In this document: one piece after another, positions 1 to 8,970 of the stretch
How positions within the stretch are numbered: position 1 is the first letter of the stretch
Layout of the letters: each line of letters opens with the position of its first letter
NCBI RefSeq assembly: GCF_001428505.1
Contig: NZ_LMHU01000006.1
Location: 124,712 to 188,711, forward strand
Direction of reading: 5' to 3'
Length of the DNA: 64,000 nt
Source: Terrabacter sp. Root181
Lineage (GTDB): Bacteria > Actinomycetota > Actinomycetes > Actinomycetales > Dermatophilaceae
Position numbers and translations under genes: made by a program
The notes under the pieces: model-generated
What the model was told of the DNA's origin: nothing
What the model saw: the letters and a program-made list of their open reading frames with translations, nothing else
The model's database searches: none

Positions 1-335
1 GCCGGATGACGCTGCGACACACGTGGTGCCGCGGTCACGCGGGCCGGAGCGACGAAGCCGACCGGCGGTGCGATGAGCTGCATTTCTTCCATCCCCTCGT
101 GGTCCCGGGCCACCCTCCCATGGTGACCCGTCAGAGATCGTGATGCACGCACGATTGGAAAAGCTCGGGGACGACGAGATCTTTCTCGTGTGCCGCCGAC
201 CCGGCTCGACGGCATACGACACCGTGGTGCCCGGTTGAGCCCGGGAGGAGCGGGAATGGGGGGGGCCGGGAATGGGGGAGCGGGGGCCGACGTTCGATAT
301 GATTGAACAGTCAATTACAGGAGGAGCTGGGACAC
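1..335. other. non-coding start of window, upstream of the monooxygenase pair
   Basis: No gene can be supported here. The only open stretch that looks at all protein-like is a 31-codon frame from ATG 143 to TGA 236-238 on the plus strand. It has no Shine-Dalgarno sequence and AT-rich codons, so it may be a gene remnant or chance. Positions 241-290 hold G-runs with a short tandem repeat (GGGAATGGGGG twice). One copy of the repeated 9-mer ACGGCATAC lies at 209-217. The last 45 bases form the promoter and operator area of the next gene. Confidence 0.5.
292..315 (+). promoter_or_regulatory. promoter/operator of the monooxygenase operon
   Basis: TATGAT at 298-303 is a good -10 hexamer. Two overlapping inverted repeats cover it: an imperfect GTTC-GAAC repeat at 292-308 and the exact ATTGA-ACAG-TCAAT at 302-315. 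The Shine-Dalgarno AGGAGG follows at 319-324. A repressor bound here would block initiation. No regulator gene is adjacent, so the controlling protein is unknown. No convincing -35 box is visible. Confidence 0.4.
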
Positions 336-1451
336 ATGCAGTTCGGGATCTTCACCGTCGGTGACGTCACGACGGACCCCACCACGGGGCACACGCCGAC
401 CGAGCACGAGCGGATCAAGGCCACCGTCGCGATCGCCAGGAAGGCCGAGGAGGTCGGGCTCGACGTCTTCGCCACCGGCGAGCACCACAACCCGCCGTTC
501 GCCGCGCCGGCCAACCCGCCGGTGCTGCTCGCCAACATCGCCGCGCAGACCGAGCGGATCATCCTCTCGACCTCGACGACCCTCATCACGACGAACGACC
601 CCGTGCGCATCGCCCAGGACTACGCCTACCTCCAGCACCTCTCCGACGGCCGCATGGACGTCATGATGGGCCGCGGCAACACCGGCCCGGTCTATCCGTG
701 GTTCGGCAAGGACATCCGCGACGGCATCCCGCTCGCCATCGAGAACTACGCCCTGCTCCACCGCCTGTGGCGCGAGGACGTCGTCGACTGGCAGGGGAAG
801 TACCGCACCCCGCTCCAGGGCTTCACCTCGACGCCCCGCCCGCTCGACGGCATCCCGCCGTTCGTCTGGCACGGCTCGATCCGCAGCCCCGAGATCGCCG
901 AGCAGGCGGCGTACTACGGCGACGGCTTCTTCTCCAACCACATCTTCTGGCCGGCCAGCCACACGAGGCAGATGGTCCAGCTCTACCGCCGCCGGTTCGA
1001 GCACTACGGCCACGGCAGCGCCGACCAGGCGGTCGTCGGCCTCGGCGGACAGGTCTTCATGCGCAAGAACAGCCAGGACGCCGTCCGCGAGTTCCGTCCG
1101 TACTTCGACAACGCCCCCGTCTACGGCCACGGCCCGTCGCTCGAGGAGTTCACGAGCCAGACGCCGCTCACCGTCGGCAGCCCGCAGGAGGTCATCGAGC
1201 GGACGCTCGGCTTCCGCGAGTACGCCGGCGACTACCAGCGCCAGCTCTGGCTGCTCGACCACGCCGGACTGCCGCTCAAGACCGTGCTCGAGCAGCTCGA
1301 CATCCTCGGCGAGGAGGTCGTACCCGTCCTGCGCCAGGAGTTCGCCGCCCTCAAGCCGGCCCACGTGCCCGACGCCCCGACCCACGCGAGCCGTCTCGCG
1401 GCGGACACCACCGAGCCCACCACCGAGCCCACCCTGGAGGTGACGAAGTGA
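336..1451 (+). CDS. LLM-class flavin-dependent monooxygenase (CE1758-like)
   Basis: About 371 residues with the bacterial luciferase-like TIM-barrel pattern. The N-terminus reads MQFGIFTVGD, followed by GLDVFATGEHH (the strand-2 EHH signature), a FMN-site region around VMMGRGNTGP, and the usual C-terminal helices. The start is ATG 336, with AGGAGG nine to twelve bases upstream; a longer TTG frame from 303 would run through the operator. It overlaps the next gene by four bases (GTGA). This pairing with a small FMN reductase is known as the CE1758/CE1759 pair, in which the reductase supplies reduced FMN to the oxygenase. The substrate is unknown. The C-terminal tail is rich in Thr-Glu-Pro. Confidence 0.85.
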   Translation: MQFGIFTVGDVTTDPTTGHTPTEHERIKATVAIARKAEEVGLDVFATGEHHNPPFAAPANPPVLLANIAAQTERIILSTSTTLITTNDPVRIAQDYAYLQHLSDGRMDVMMGRGNTGPVYPWFGKDIRDGIPLAIENYALLHRLWREDVVDWQGKYRTPLQGFTSTPRPLDGIPPFVWHGSIRSPEIAEQAAYYGDGFFSNHIFWPASHTRQMVQLYRRRFEHYGHGSADQAVVGLGGQVFMRKNSQDAVREFRPYFDNAPVYGHGPSLEEFTSQTPLTVGSPQEVIERTLGFREYAGDYQRQLWLLDHAGLPLKTVLEQLDILGEEVVPVLRQEFAALKPAHVPDAPTHASRLAADTTEPTTEPTLEVTK

Positions 1452-2059
1452 CCGCGTTCCACCTCGCCGTCATCACGGCCGGCGTGACCCAGCCGTCCTC
1501 GACGCGACTGCTCGCCGACCGCCTCACCGAGGCCACGGTCCGCGCGCTCGCGCCCCGCGAGGTCGTCGTCGAGGTCGTCGACGTGCGCGACGTCGCGCAC
1601 GACCTGACGAACAACGTCCTCACCGGTTTCGCGTCGCCCGAGCTGCAGGTGCGGCTCGACGCGATCAGCGAGGCGGACGCCGTCGTCGTCGCGACCCCGG
1701 TGTATGCCGCGTCGTACAGCGGCCTGTTCAAGATGCTCGTCGACGTGCTCCCGATGGACGCCCTCCGCGACACCCCCGTGCTGCTCGGCGCGACCGGTGG
1801 CACGGCCCGCCACTCACTCGCGCTCGACCACGCGCTGCGCCCGCTCTTCGCGCACCTCGGTGCCCTCGTGGCCCCGGTGGCGGTCTTCGCCGCCAGCGAG
1901 GACTGGGGCAGCGTCGACGCCGGCCGGCTCGGCGATCGGATCGAGCGTGCCGGCGCGGCCTTCGCGGGCCTCGTGAGCGGCGCGCCGAGGGCCGCCCGGG
2001 TCGACCCTTTCGAGCAGGTCACGCCGTTCGAGTCGATGCTGACCGACCTGCGCGCCTGA
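1448..2059 (+). CDS. NAD(P)H-dependent FMN reductase (CE1759-like)
   Basis: 203 residues, flavodoxin-like fold. It opens with a strand-loop FHLAVITAGVTQPSSTRLLADRL (flavin phosphate-binding Ser/Thr loop), and ATPVYAASYSGLFK near residue 85 is the typical NADPH-dependent FMN reductase motif. Translation is coupled: GTG 1448 overlaps the TGA of the monooxygenase. It probably delivers FMNH2 to the upstream enzyme. Family assignment is firm; the physiological role of the pair is inferred. Confidence 0.85.
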   Translation: MTAFHLAVITAGVTQPSSTRLLADRLTEATVRALAPREVVVEVVDVRDVAHDLTNNVLTGFASPELQVRLDAISEADAVVVATPVYAASYSGLFKMLVDVLPMDALRDTPVLLGATGGTARHSLALDHALRPLFAHLGALVAPVAVFAASEDWGSVDAGRLGDRIERAGAAFAGLVSGAPRAARVDPFEQVTPFESMLTDLRA

Positions 2060-2100
2060 GCACAGGACCCCCTGCCGTCCGCACACGGCAGACTCGGGGC

Positions 2101-3363
2101 ATGACCACACCGGCTTCGACGACGCCGCTCGCCCGGCGCCTGACCACCACCGACGCGGTCGTCATCGGTGTCGGTTCGATGGTGGGTGCCGGGCTGTTCA
2201 GCGCCTTCGCGCCCGCGGCCCGGAGCGCTGGCTCGTGGCTCCTCCTGGCCCTGGCCGTGGCCGCCGTCGTCGCCTTCTGCAACGCGACGTCGTCGGCCCA
2301 GCTCGCGGCCCAGTACCCCACGTCCGGCGGCACCTACGTCTACGGACGCGAGCGTCTCGGTCCGTGGTGGGGGTTCACCGCAGGATGGGGTTTCGTCATC
2401 GGCAAGACCGCCAGCTGCGCCGCCATGGCGCTGGTGTTCGCGGCCTACCTCGTCCCCGAACGCGGGCAGAAGTCGGTCGCCGTCCTCGCCGTCGTGGTCC
2501 TGGCCGCGGTCAACTACCGGGGGATCACGCGCACGGCCCGGCTCACGCGGGTGATCGTCGCGGGCGTGCTCGCGGCGGTCACCGTCGTGCTCGTCGCGGT
2601 CGGCGGGTGGGGTGCACGCCCCGCGGACCCCTTCTCCGACGTCTCGGGCCAGGTGGGCGCCGCAGGCGTGCTGCAGGGCGCCGCGATCCTCTTCTTCGCC
2701 TTCGCCGGCTACGCCCGCATCGCCACGCTGGGGGAGGAGGTCGTCGACCCCGAGCGAACGATCCCGCGGGCGATCGTCACGGCCTTCGCCGTCGTCGTGC
2801 CGTTGTATGCCGTCACCGCCGTCGTGCTCGTCCGTGCCCTCGGCACGTCCGGCCTGGCGGCGAGCAACGCGCCCGTCCGCGACGCCGCCGACACGGTCGG
2901 CGCCGGCGGCTGGCTGCCGGGGCTCGTCGTCGTCTCGGCCGCCGCTGCGACGCTCGGGGCCCTGCTGGCGCTCGTCGCCGGGGTCGGACGCACCGCCCTC
3001 GCGATGGCCCGCGAAGGGGACCTGCCGCGACCCCTCGCTGCCGTGCACCCGCGCTACGCGGTGCCGCACGTCGCGGAGGTGGTCGTCGCCGCCGTCGTCT
3101 GCGTGCTCGTCCTGCTCGTCGACCTGCGGGGCGTCATCGGCTTCTCCTCCTTCGGGGTCCTGACCTACTACGCCGTGGCCAACGCGTCGGCGCTGACACA
3201 GGACGCGCGCCACCGTCGCTGGCCGCGGGCGCTCGCGGTGGTCGGTCTCGCGGGTTGTACGGCGCTGGCCCTGGCCGTGCCCACCAGTTCGCTCGTGGCC
3301 GGTGTCGTCGTGCTGGCCACGGGCCTCGCGGGGCGGTTCGTCGTCCTCCGTCGCCGGGTCTGA
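2101..3363 (+). CDS. APC-superfamily amino acid permease
   Basis: 420 residues with about 12 hydrophobic helices. The first helix carries GVGSMVGAGLFSAFAP, the APC helix-1 substrate motif, and a conserved YPTSGGTYVYGRERLGPWWGF loop follows. It lies 41 bases after the FMN reductase and on the same strand, but the spacer contains no clear terminator or operator, so read-through from the pair is possible. Substrate specificity cannot be read from the sequence; a role in amino acid or amine uptake is likely. Confidence 0.8.
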   Translation: MTTPASTTPLARRLTTTDAVVIGVGSMVGAGLFSAFAPAARSAGSWLLLALAVAAVVAFCNATSSAQLAAQYPTSGGTYVYGRERLGPWWGFTAGWGFVIGKTASCAAMALVFAAYLVPERGQKSVAVLAVVVLAAVNYRGITRTARLTRVIVAGVLAAVTVVLVAVGGWGARPADPFSDVSGQVGAAGVLQGAAILFFAFAGYARIATLGEEVVDPERTIPRAIVTAFAVVVPLYAVTAVVLVRALGTSGLAASNAPVRDAADTVGAGGWLPGLVVVSAAAATLGALLALVAGVGRTALAMAREGDLPRPLAAVHPRYAVPHVAEVVVAAVVCVLVLLVDLRGVIGFSSFGVLTYYAVANASALTQDARHRRWPRALAVVGLAGCTALALAVPTSSLVAGVVVLATGLAGRFVVLRRRV

Positions 3364-3459
3364 GACCGGCCCACCATGGCCGGCACGCCGGGGAGCGCTC
3401 CCCATGGACGCTCCCGACCGCCACACCTAGCGTGGGGCGCACCGTCGACAGGAGGCCCA

Positions 3460-4650
3460 GTGCTCTACCGCAAGGGTGCAGACCCCGAAGCCCTCGAACG
3501 GGCCGCGCGCGAGCTGACCGCGTGCGCCACCGAGGTCGAGGGCATCCGCTCGACGGCTGCGAGGGCGCTCGCGGTCATCGGCGGGGCGTGGGCCGGTGAC
3601 GACGCCCGGTCGGCCCAGGAGAGCTGGCGCTCCACGTCAGCCGACCTCGTGGCCTTCGGCTCGACGCTCGAGAGCATGTCGCGTCGGCTCACCGACAACG
3701 CCCGGGCCCAGCGCGGCACGAGCGGCGACGGCGCGCCTCTGCCGGAACCGCCTGCACTGCCGGGGCTGCCCGGTCTGTTCCCGGGGCTCCTCGGCTCCGG
3801 CTCGGCGGGAGCCGAGGCCGTGGCCGAGCCGACCCCGCTCGGCGAGCAGGCGCGCGGGAAGACGCCGCAGGACATCGACCTCGAGCTGGCCCACCTCGCC
3901 GACAACGTCTACGACCCGAGCGAGGTCGACGGCTGGACCCCCCTCGACGCCGCCGCGCTCGAGGAGCTCGGCATCGACCGGGACCGGCTCCACCGCGGCG
4001 ACGGCTTCGACGCGGCCGTCTACCGCAACGACTCCGGCCAGTACGTCCTCGCCTTCGCCGGCACCACCTCGCTGACCGACTGGGGCACCAACCTCCAACA
4101 GGGCGTCGGGGCCTTGAGCGGCCAGCACCTGCAGGCGATCGCCCTGGCCCAGGGACTCGCCGGGGCCGTCGGCAGCGAGAACATGGTGATCACCGGGCAC
4201 TCCCTCGGTGGTGGACTCGCCAGCACCGCCTCCGTGGCCACCGACATCCCGGCCGTGACGTTCAACGCCGCCGGGGTCCACCCGAACACCGTGCTCGCCG
4301 CGAGCGCGCTGGGCGACAGCAACGGCTACTCCGCGGGGCAGATCCGCAACTACCACGTGCGCGGCGAGATGCTCACGACCCTGCAGAACCCGCTCGGCTC
4401 CTTCGTCGACCACCTGCCCCTCGTCGGGGACGACCCGCTCCCCAACGCGCTCGGGACCCAGATCGCGCTCGACCCGGCCAGCGGACCCGAGATCACGGTC
4501 TCGAAGTGGGCCGGTCTGGCCGGCACGTTCGCCCCGGCCGTCGTCGGCATCGACGCCGGACTCGACGTCATCGGGTGGTCCAAGGACGCCCACGGCGGCG
4601 ACTCGGTCGTCGACGCCATGGAGGCGAGCACGTACTTCGGCAAGCAGTGA
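3460..4650 (+). CDS. WXG-type helical domain fused to a class-3-like lipase domain
   Basis: 396 residues from GTG 3460, which has CAGGAGG at 3449-3455; the upstream ATG 3376 lies in the previous spacer and is less likely. Residues 1-90 are a helical hairpin with a W-A-G motif (GGAWAGDDA), like ESAT-6/WXG100-type export domains. A Pro/Gly/Leu-rich linker follows. The C-terminal 260 residues are an alpha/beta hydrolase with the nucleophile elbow GHSLGGGLAST and the upstream strand YVLAFAGTTSLTDW, typical of lipase class 3 and DUF2974 proteins. No secretion signal peptide is present; export by a type VII system is inferred. No type VII component is encoded in the window, nor an obvious immunity gene. 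Confidence 0.65.
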   Translation: MLYRKGADPEALERAARELTACATEVEGIRSTAARALAVIGGAWAGDDARSAQESWRSTSADLVAFGSTLESMSRRLTDNARAQRGTSGDGAPLPEPPALPGLPGLFPGLLGSGSAGAEAVAEPTPLGEQARGKTPQDIDLELAHLADNVYDPSEVDGWTPLDAAALEELGIDRDRLHRGDGFDAAVYRNDSGQYVLAFAGTTSLTDWGTNLQQGVGALSGQHLQAIALAQGLAGAVGSENMVITGHSLGGGLASTASVATDIPAVTFNAAGVHPNTVLAASALGDSNGYSAGQIRNYHVRGEMLTTLQNPLGSFVDHLPLVGDDPLPNALGTQIALDPASGPEITVSKWAGLAGTFAPAVVGIDAGLDVIGWSKDAHGGDSVVDAMEASTYFGKQ

Positions 4651-4666
4651 CGGCCCGCCGGGTCGA

Positions 4667-4683
4667 GGCGCGTCGAACGCGCC
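4667..4683. terminator. short hairpin between convergent genes
   Basis: GGCGCGT-CGA-ACGCGCC, a 7-bp perfect stem with a 3-base loop, lies between the convergent stops of the lipase fusion and lhgO. There is no T-run, as is common in high-GC actinomycetes, so it could serve both strands. Confidence 0.4.
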
Positions 4684-4684
4684 G

Positions 4685-5884
4685 TCAGCCGAGGTCCAGC
4701 TGGTCGACGACGAGGTCGGCGATGGCCAGTGACGCGGTGGCCGCGGGCGACGGAGCGTTGCGGACGCACAGCACGGAGCCGACGCGGCTGAACCGGAAGT
4801 CCTCGACGAGCGCCCCGTCCGGGTCCATCGCCTGGGCGCGCACCCCCGCCGGGGCCGGCTCCACGTCGGCGTCCCGGATGGCCGGGACGTAGCGACGCGC
4901 GCGCTCGACGAAGACGTGCCGGCTGAGCGACCCGGCGACCTCGTGCAGGCCGGTGCGCAGGTTGGCCCGGGCGAACCGCAGGAACGCCGGGGAGGTGACC
5001 AGGGCCCGCACCACGTCCGGGTCGACGTCGCGCCGGCGATACCCCTCCCGGGCAGTCGCGAGCACGGCGTTCGGCCCGAGGAGCACCCCGCCGTCGACCC
5101 GCCTGGTGAGGTGCACGCCGAGGAACGGGTAGCGCGGGTCGGGGACGGGGTAGACGAGCCCGCGCACGAGGTGCCGGGCCGACGTCACCAGCCGGTGGTA
5201 CTCACCGCGGAACGGCACGATCGCCGGGCTCGGGCCGTCACCGGCCAACGTGGCGAGGCGGTCGGCCTGCAGGCCACCCGCGATGACGACACGGTCGGCC
5301 TGGAGTGCACGACCGTCGGCGGCCCGGACCTCGACCTCGCCGCCACGGTGGTCGAGACCGACGACCTCGAAGCCGGTGAGGACCCCGGCACCCCGGGCCT
5401 GCGCGTCAGCGAGCATGGCAGCAGCCACGAGAGCGAAGTCGGTGATCGCCGTCGTGGGGGAGTGCAGCGCCGCGCGCCCCACGGCATACGGCTCGACCTC
5501 GCGGAGCGCGTCGGCGCCGAGCCACCGCAGACGCGGCACGCCGTTGGCCTGCGCGCGCGCCTGGATGTCGCGCAGACGCCCCTCCTCGGCGGCGTCGAGC
5601 GCGATGACGAGCTTGCCCACCTCGTCGTAGGGGAGCCCTCGCTCCCGGCAGTATCGGCGCAGGCGTCGGACTCCCTCGCGCGACAGCGTGGCCTTGGCCG
5701 AGCCGGGCGCGTAGTAGAGGCCGGCGTGCACGACGCCGCTGTTGCGCGACGTCTGGTGCAGGCCCGGCGACGCCTCCTTCTCGACGAGCGTCACCTCGGG
5801 GCGTGGGCTCGAGAGCGTGAGCCGACGGGCCACAGCGGCCCCGACGATGCCGCCGCCCACGACGACGACCTGCAGGCGGGTCAC
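4685..5884 (-). CDS. lhgO: L-2-hydroxyglutarate oxidase / FAD-dependent DAO-family oxidase
   Basis: 399 residues from GTG 5884, whose codon overlaps the stop of the upstream acetyltransferase by four bases (GTGA). An N-terminal FAD Rossmann motif VVVGGGIVGAAVARRL is followed by EKEASPGLHQTSRNSGVVHAGLYYAPGS, the highly conserved flavin-contact segment of LhgO. Length matches the family. It oxidises L-2-hydroxyglutarate to 2-oxoglutarate and clears a wasteful by-product. A longer frame extends upstream to 5998, but only by running through the acetyltransferase, so the coupled start is preferred. Confidence 0.8.
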   Translation of the reverse strand: MTRLQVVVVGGGIVGAAVARRLTLSSPRPEVTLVEKEASPGLHQTSRNSGVVHAGLYYAPGSAKATLSREGVRRLRRYCRERGLPYDEVGKLVIALDAAEEGRLRDIQARAQANGVPRLRWLGADALREVEPYAVGRAALHSPTTAITDFALVAAAMLADAQARGAGVLTGFEVVGLDHRGGEVEVRAADGRALQADRVVIAGGLQADRLATLAGDGPSPAIVPFRGEYHRLVTSARHLVRGLVYPVPDPRYPFLGVHLTRRVDGGVLLGPNAVLATAREGYRRRDVDPDVVRALVTSPAFLRFARANLRTGLHEVAGSLSRHVFVERARRYVPAIRDADVEPAPAGVRAQAMDPDGALVEDFRFSRVGSVLCVRNAPSPAATASLAIADLVVDQLDLG

Positions 5885-6288
5885 CCCGCGGCCGCCGCCG
5901 CTCGCTCGGCTGCCGCGACATCGTCCCGGTTCGGCGGCAGGACGTGGGCCGCATACGGCTCCGGATGACGGCGGAGGTACACCTTGATGTAGGGGCACAG
6001 CGCGACGATCGCCCGGCCGGACGCGATGGTGGCGTCGAGCGCGAACGAGGCCAGGCGCCCGGCGAGGCCGCGTCCTTCGTACGCGGGACTCACCTCGGTG
6101 TGGAAGAAGACGACGCGTGTGGGTCCATCGGGTGCCGAGGGCGGGACGACGGCATAGCTGGCGACGCCGATGACGCGCTCACCGTCGTGCAGCTCGAAGC
6201 GCCCGCGGTCGGGGTTGTCCACCACCTCGATGCGATCGTGCCCGTCGGCGCCTGCGTCGACCTGGCCCTCACCCGTCTGCTCGGTCAT
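5881..6288 (-). CDS. GNAT-fold N-acetyltransferase (COG2388-like)
   Basis: 135 residues from ATG 6288. It is a small GNAT-type domain with VSPAYEGRGLAGRLASFAL, the acetyl-CoA pyrophosphate loop (R/Q-x-x-G-x-G/A), and the C-terminal LCPYIKVYLRRHPEP characteristic of the compact YjdJ/Acetyltransf_CG group. It is translationally coupled to lhgO. The substrate is unknown. It is divergent from the YrdC-domain gene, with only 25 bases between starts, so the promoters must overlap. Confidence 0.75.
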   Translation of the reverse strand: MTEQTGEGQVDAGADGHDRIEVVDNPDRGRFELHDGERVIGVASYAVVPPSAPDGPTRVVFFHTEVSPAYEGRGLAGRLASFALDATIASGRAIVALCPYIKVYLRRHPEPYAAHVLPPNRDDVAAAERAAAAAG

Positions 6289-6313
6289 GGGCCCAGCATG
6301 GCAGGGTGGACCC

Positions 6314-6934
6314 ATGGCGAAGTACTTCGACGTCCACCCGGTGGACCCCCAGCCGCGGGCGATCGGGCAGGCCGTCGAGATCCTGCGGTCCGGGGGACTC
6401 ATCGCCTATCCCACCGACTCCTGCTTCGCCCTCGGCTGCTCCCTCGACAACCCGGAGGGCAAGGAGCGCATCCTGCGCATCCGCCACCTCGACGAGAAGC
6501 ACCACTTCACCCTCGTCTGCTCGGACTTCGCCCAGCTCGGCCAGTTCGTGCACCTCGACAACTCGGTCTTCCGGGCCATCAAGGCCGTGACCCCCGGGCC
6601 CTACACCTTCATCCTGCCCGCGACGAAGGAGGTGCCGCGACGGCTGCTGCACGCCAAGAAGAAGACCGTGGGCGTGCGCATCCCGGAGCACCCCGTCGTC
6701 CGCGAGCTGCTCAGGGAGATGGGCGAGCCCATCCTGTCGAGCACCCTGCTCATGCCCGACGACGACGAGCCGATGACCGAGGGCTGGGAGATCAAGGACC
6801 GCCTCGACCACGTCATCGACGCCGTCATCGACTCGGGGGAGTGCGGCCTGGAGCCGACGACCGTCGTCGACTACTCCGACGGCTACCCCGTCGTGACCCG
6901 GGTCGGGGCGGGCGACCCGAGCCCGTTCGAGTGA
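6314..6934 (+). CDS. YrdC-domain protein, L-threonylcarbamoyladenylate synthase type
   Basis: 206 residues. The N-terminal KYFDVHPVDPQPRAIGQAVEIL leads into GGLIAYPTDSCFALGCSLDNPEGKERILRIR, the conserved YrdC/Sua5 segment, and later GPYTFILPATKEVP and VGVRIPEHP, all hallmarks of the ATP/threonine site. Such enzymes make threonylcarbamoyl-AMP for t6A modification of ANN-decoding tRNAs. This subgroup, like E. coli YciO, may not be the main t6A enzyme: it lacks the Sua5 domain and sits apart from tsaBDE. The exact role is therefore uncertain. Confidence 0.75.
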   Translation: MAKYFDVHPVDPQPRAIGQAVEILRSGGLIAYPTDSCFALGCSLDNPEGKERILRIRHLDEKHHFTLVCSDFAQLGQFVHLDNSVFRAIKAVTPGPYTFILPATKEVPRRLLHAKKKTVGVRIPEHPVVRELLREMGEPILSSTLLMPDDDEPMTEGWEIKDRLDHVIDAVIDSGECGLEPTTVVDYSDGYPVVTRVGAGDPSPFE

Positions 6935-6997
6935 ACCGCCCCTGCTGACTGCGGCACGCCCCTGTCGCCCGGACGCGCCTTGCTGTTCAATCGGGCC

Positions 6998-8959
6998 ATG
7001 AACGACGCAGCCCACGACGTCCGACCGACGACGGAGTCGGTGACCTCGCTGCTCGCGGGGCTCGACGACCACGACCGCGAGACGCTCGAGCTGAGGCTCG
7101 AGAGGTGGTCCGACGATCTCGTCGCGGCGCTCATGGTGCTCTACCCGGAGCGCGACGTGTCTGCCCTCGCCCTCCGCCTCGTCGAGAGCGCGGTCGCGGG
7201 CTACCGTCAGCGCTCGCCCGAGCTGCGACGGCTCGACCAGCGCCGCCTCCTGCGCCCCGACTGGCTCCAGCAGCCGGGCATGTTCGGCTACGCGTGCTAC
7301 ACCGACCGGTTCGCCGGCGACCTCGACGGCCTCCGGAGCCGTATCGACTACCTGCGTGACCTCGGCGTCAGCTACCTGCACCTCATGCCGCTGCTCCAGC
7401 CGCGCGAGGGCGACAACGACGGCGGCTACGCCGTGCAGGACTACCGCACGGTCCGGGCCGACCTCGGCGACGTCGAGGACCTGCGGCGGCTCGCGAGCGA
7501 CCTTCGAGGGCAAGGCATCTCGCTCGTGCTCGACCTCGTGCTCAACCACGTCGCGCGCGAGCACGAGTGGGCACGACGTGCCCGGGCGGGCGAGCCGCAC
7601 TACCGCGACTACTTCCACGTCTACGCCGACCGGGTCATGCCGGACGCCTACGAGCGCACCCTCCCCGAGGTCTTCCCCGACTTCGCGCCCGGCAACTTCA
7701 CGTGGGACGACGAGCTCCGCGGCTGGGCGTGGACGACCTTCAACGAGTGGCAGTGGGACGTCAACTGGGCCAACCCCGACGTCCTCGTCGAGTACGCCGA
7801 CATCGTGCTGCACCTCGCCAACCTCGGCGTCGAGGTGCTGCGGCTCGACGCGATCGCCTTCACGTGGAAACGGCTCGGGACCAACTGCCAGAACCAGCCG
7901 GAGGTGCACGCGGTCACCCAGGCGCTGCGTACCGTCGCGCGCATCGCGTGCCCCGCGCTCGCGTTCAAGGCCGAGGCGATCGTCGGCCCCCGGGACCTCG
8001 TGCAGTACCTCGGACAGGGCGAGCACGCCGGCCGGGTCAGCGATCTCGCGTACCACAACACCCTCATGGTGCAGGTGTGGTCCATGCTCGCGACGGGGAG
8101 CACGGGGCTCACCAAGCAGGCCCTGTCGGCGCTCCCGACGACGCCCCCCAGTGGCACGTGGATCTGCTACGTCCGCTGCCACGACGACATCGGCTGGGCC
8201 ATCGACGACGGCGACGCGGCGGCCGCGGGACTCGACGGCTACGCCCACCGCCGGTTCCTCTCGAACTGGTACTCCGGTGACCACCCCGGCTCGTGGGCGC
8301 ACGGACTCGTCTTCCAGCACAACCCGGCGACCGGAGACAAGCGCATCAGCGGCACAGCGGCCTCGCTCACCGGCCTGGCCGACGCGGAGGCCCGCGGTGA
8401 CGGCGAGGGCGTCGGTCAGGGCCTCGCGCGGCTCTTCCTCGCCCACGCGGTCGTCGCCGGCTGGGGAGGCATCCCGGTCGTGTGGAGCGGCGACGAGCTG
8501 GGCATGCCGAACGACCCGGGCTGGGCGCGCGAGCCCGGTCACGAGGACGACAACCGCTGGGCCCACCGGGAGCGGCTCGACTGGACCGTCGCCGCCCGGC
8601 GCGACGACCTCGACACCGTGTCGGGGAAGGTCTTCCAGGGCTTGCACCACCTGGCCGGGGTGCGCGCCGGGCTGCCGCAGCTGCACGCCTCGGCGCAGAC
8701 GAGGGTGCTCCTCGAGACCGACGACGGCGTGCTGGCCGTCGTCCGCACGCACCCGAGCGGCTCGATGGTCTGCGTCTACAACGTCACCGCGTCCTGGCAG
8801 ACGGTCGACGTCCGCCACTTCGCCGACGTCGGCATCGCGCACCCGTTCGACGCGCTCGGCGGCTACCCCGTCTTCGGTGGAGCGGATGGGCTCGCGGCAC
8901 TGAGCCCGTATGCCGCGTGGTGGGTGGTCGAGGCTCCGGTCGAGGTCCTGCACGCCTGA
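6998..8959 (+). CDS. amylosucrase-like GH13 (subfamily 4) glucansucrase
   Basis: 653 residues. The helical N-terminus (residues 1-90) precedes a GH13 barrel. Catalytic residues are recognisable: nucleophile Asp284 in RLDAIAF, acid/base Glu326 in FKAEAIVGP, and stabiliser His395-Asp396 in VRCHDD. These numbers are close to the classical amylosucrase D286, E328 and D393. LMPLLQPREGDNDGGYAVQDYR is the family's conserved region I. The enzyme would build alpha-1,4-glucan from sucrose and release fructose. No sucrose transporter or glycogen gene is adjacent. ATG 6998 is chosen over TTG 6980. Confidence 0.85.
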   Translation: MNDAAHDVRPTTESVTSLLAGLDDHDRETLELRLERWSDDLVAALMVLYPERDVSALALRLVESAVAGYRQRSPELRRLDQRRLLRPDWLQQPGMFGYACYTDRFAGDLDGLRSRIDYLRDLGVSYLHLMPLLQPREGDNDGGYAVQDYRTVRADLGDVEDLRRLASDLRGQGISLVLDLVLNHVAREHEWARRARAGEPHYRDYFHVYADRVMPDAYERTLPEVFPDFAPGNFTWDDELRGWAWTTFNEWQWDVNWANPDVLVEYADIVLHLANLGVEVLRLDAIAFTWKRLGTNCQNQPEVHAVTQALRTVARIACPALAFKAEAIVGPRDLVQYLGQGEHAGRVSDLAYHNTLMVQVWSMLATGSTGLTKQALSALPTTPPSGTWICYVRCHDDIGWAIDDGDAAAAGLDGYAHRRFLSNWYSGDHPGSWAHGLVFQHNPATGDKRISGTAASLTGLADAEARGDGEGVGQGLARLFLAHAVVAGWGGIPVVWSGDELGMPNDPGWAREPGHEDDNRWAHRERLDWTVAARRDDLDTVSGKVFQGLHHLAGVRAGLPQLHASAQTRVLLETDDGVLAVVRTHPSGSMVCVYNVTASWQTVDVRHFADVGIAHPFDALGGYPVFGGADGLAALSPYAAWWVVEAPVEVLHA

Positions 8960-8970
8960 CCGTCGGGCGT

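Noticed and set aside
143-238. 31-codon open frame before the monooxygenase
   Set aside because: No ribosome site, no recognised domain, and possible gene remnant; not enough to call a gene.
292-308. LexA (SOS) box upstream of the monooxygenase
   Set aside because: The GTTC-N9-GAAC spacing does not fit the actinobacterial LexA box (GAAC-N4-GTTC type).
1351-3426. Long minus-strand open frame (about 690 codons) opposite the reductase and permease
   Set aside because: It is the complement of well-supported genes and its translation is low-complexity Arg/Gly/His; a typical high-GC shadow frame.
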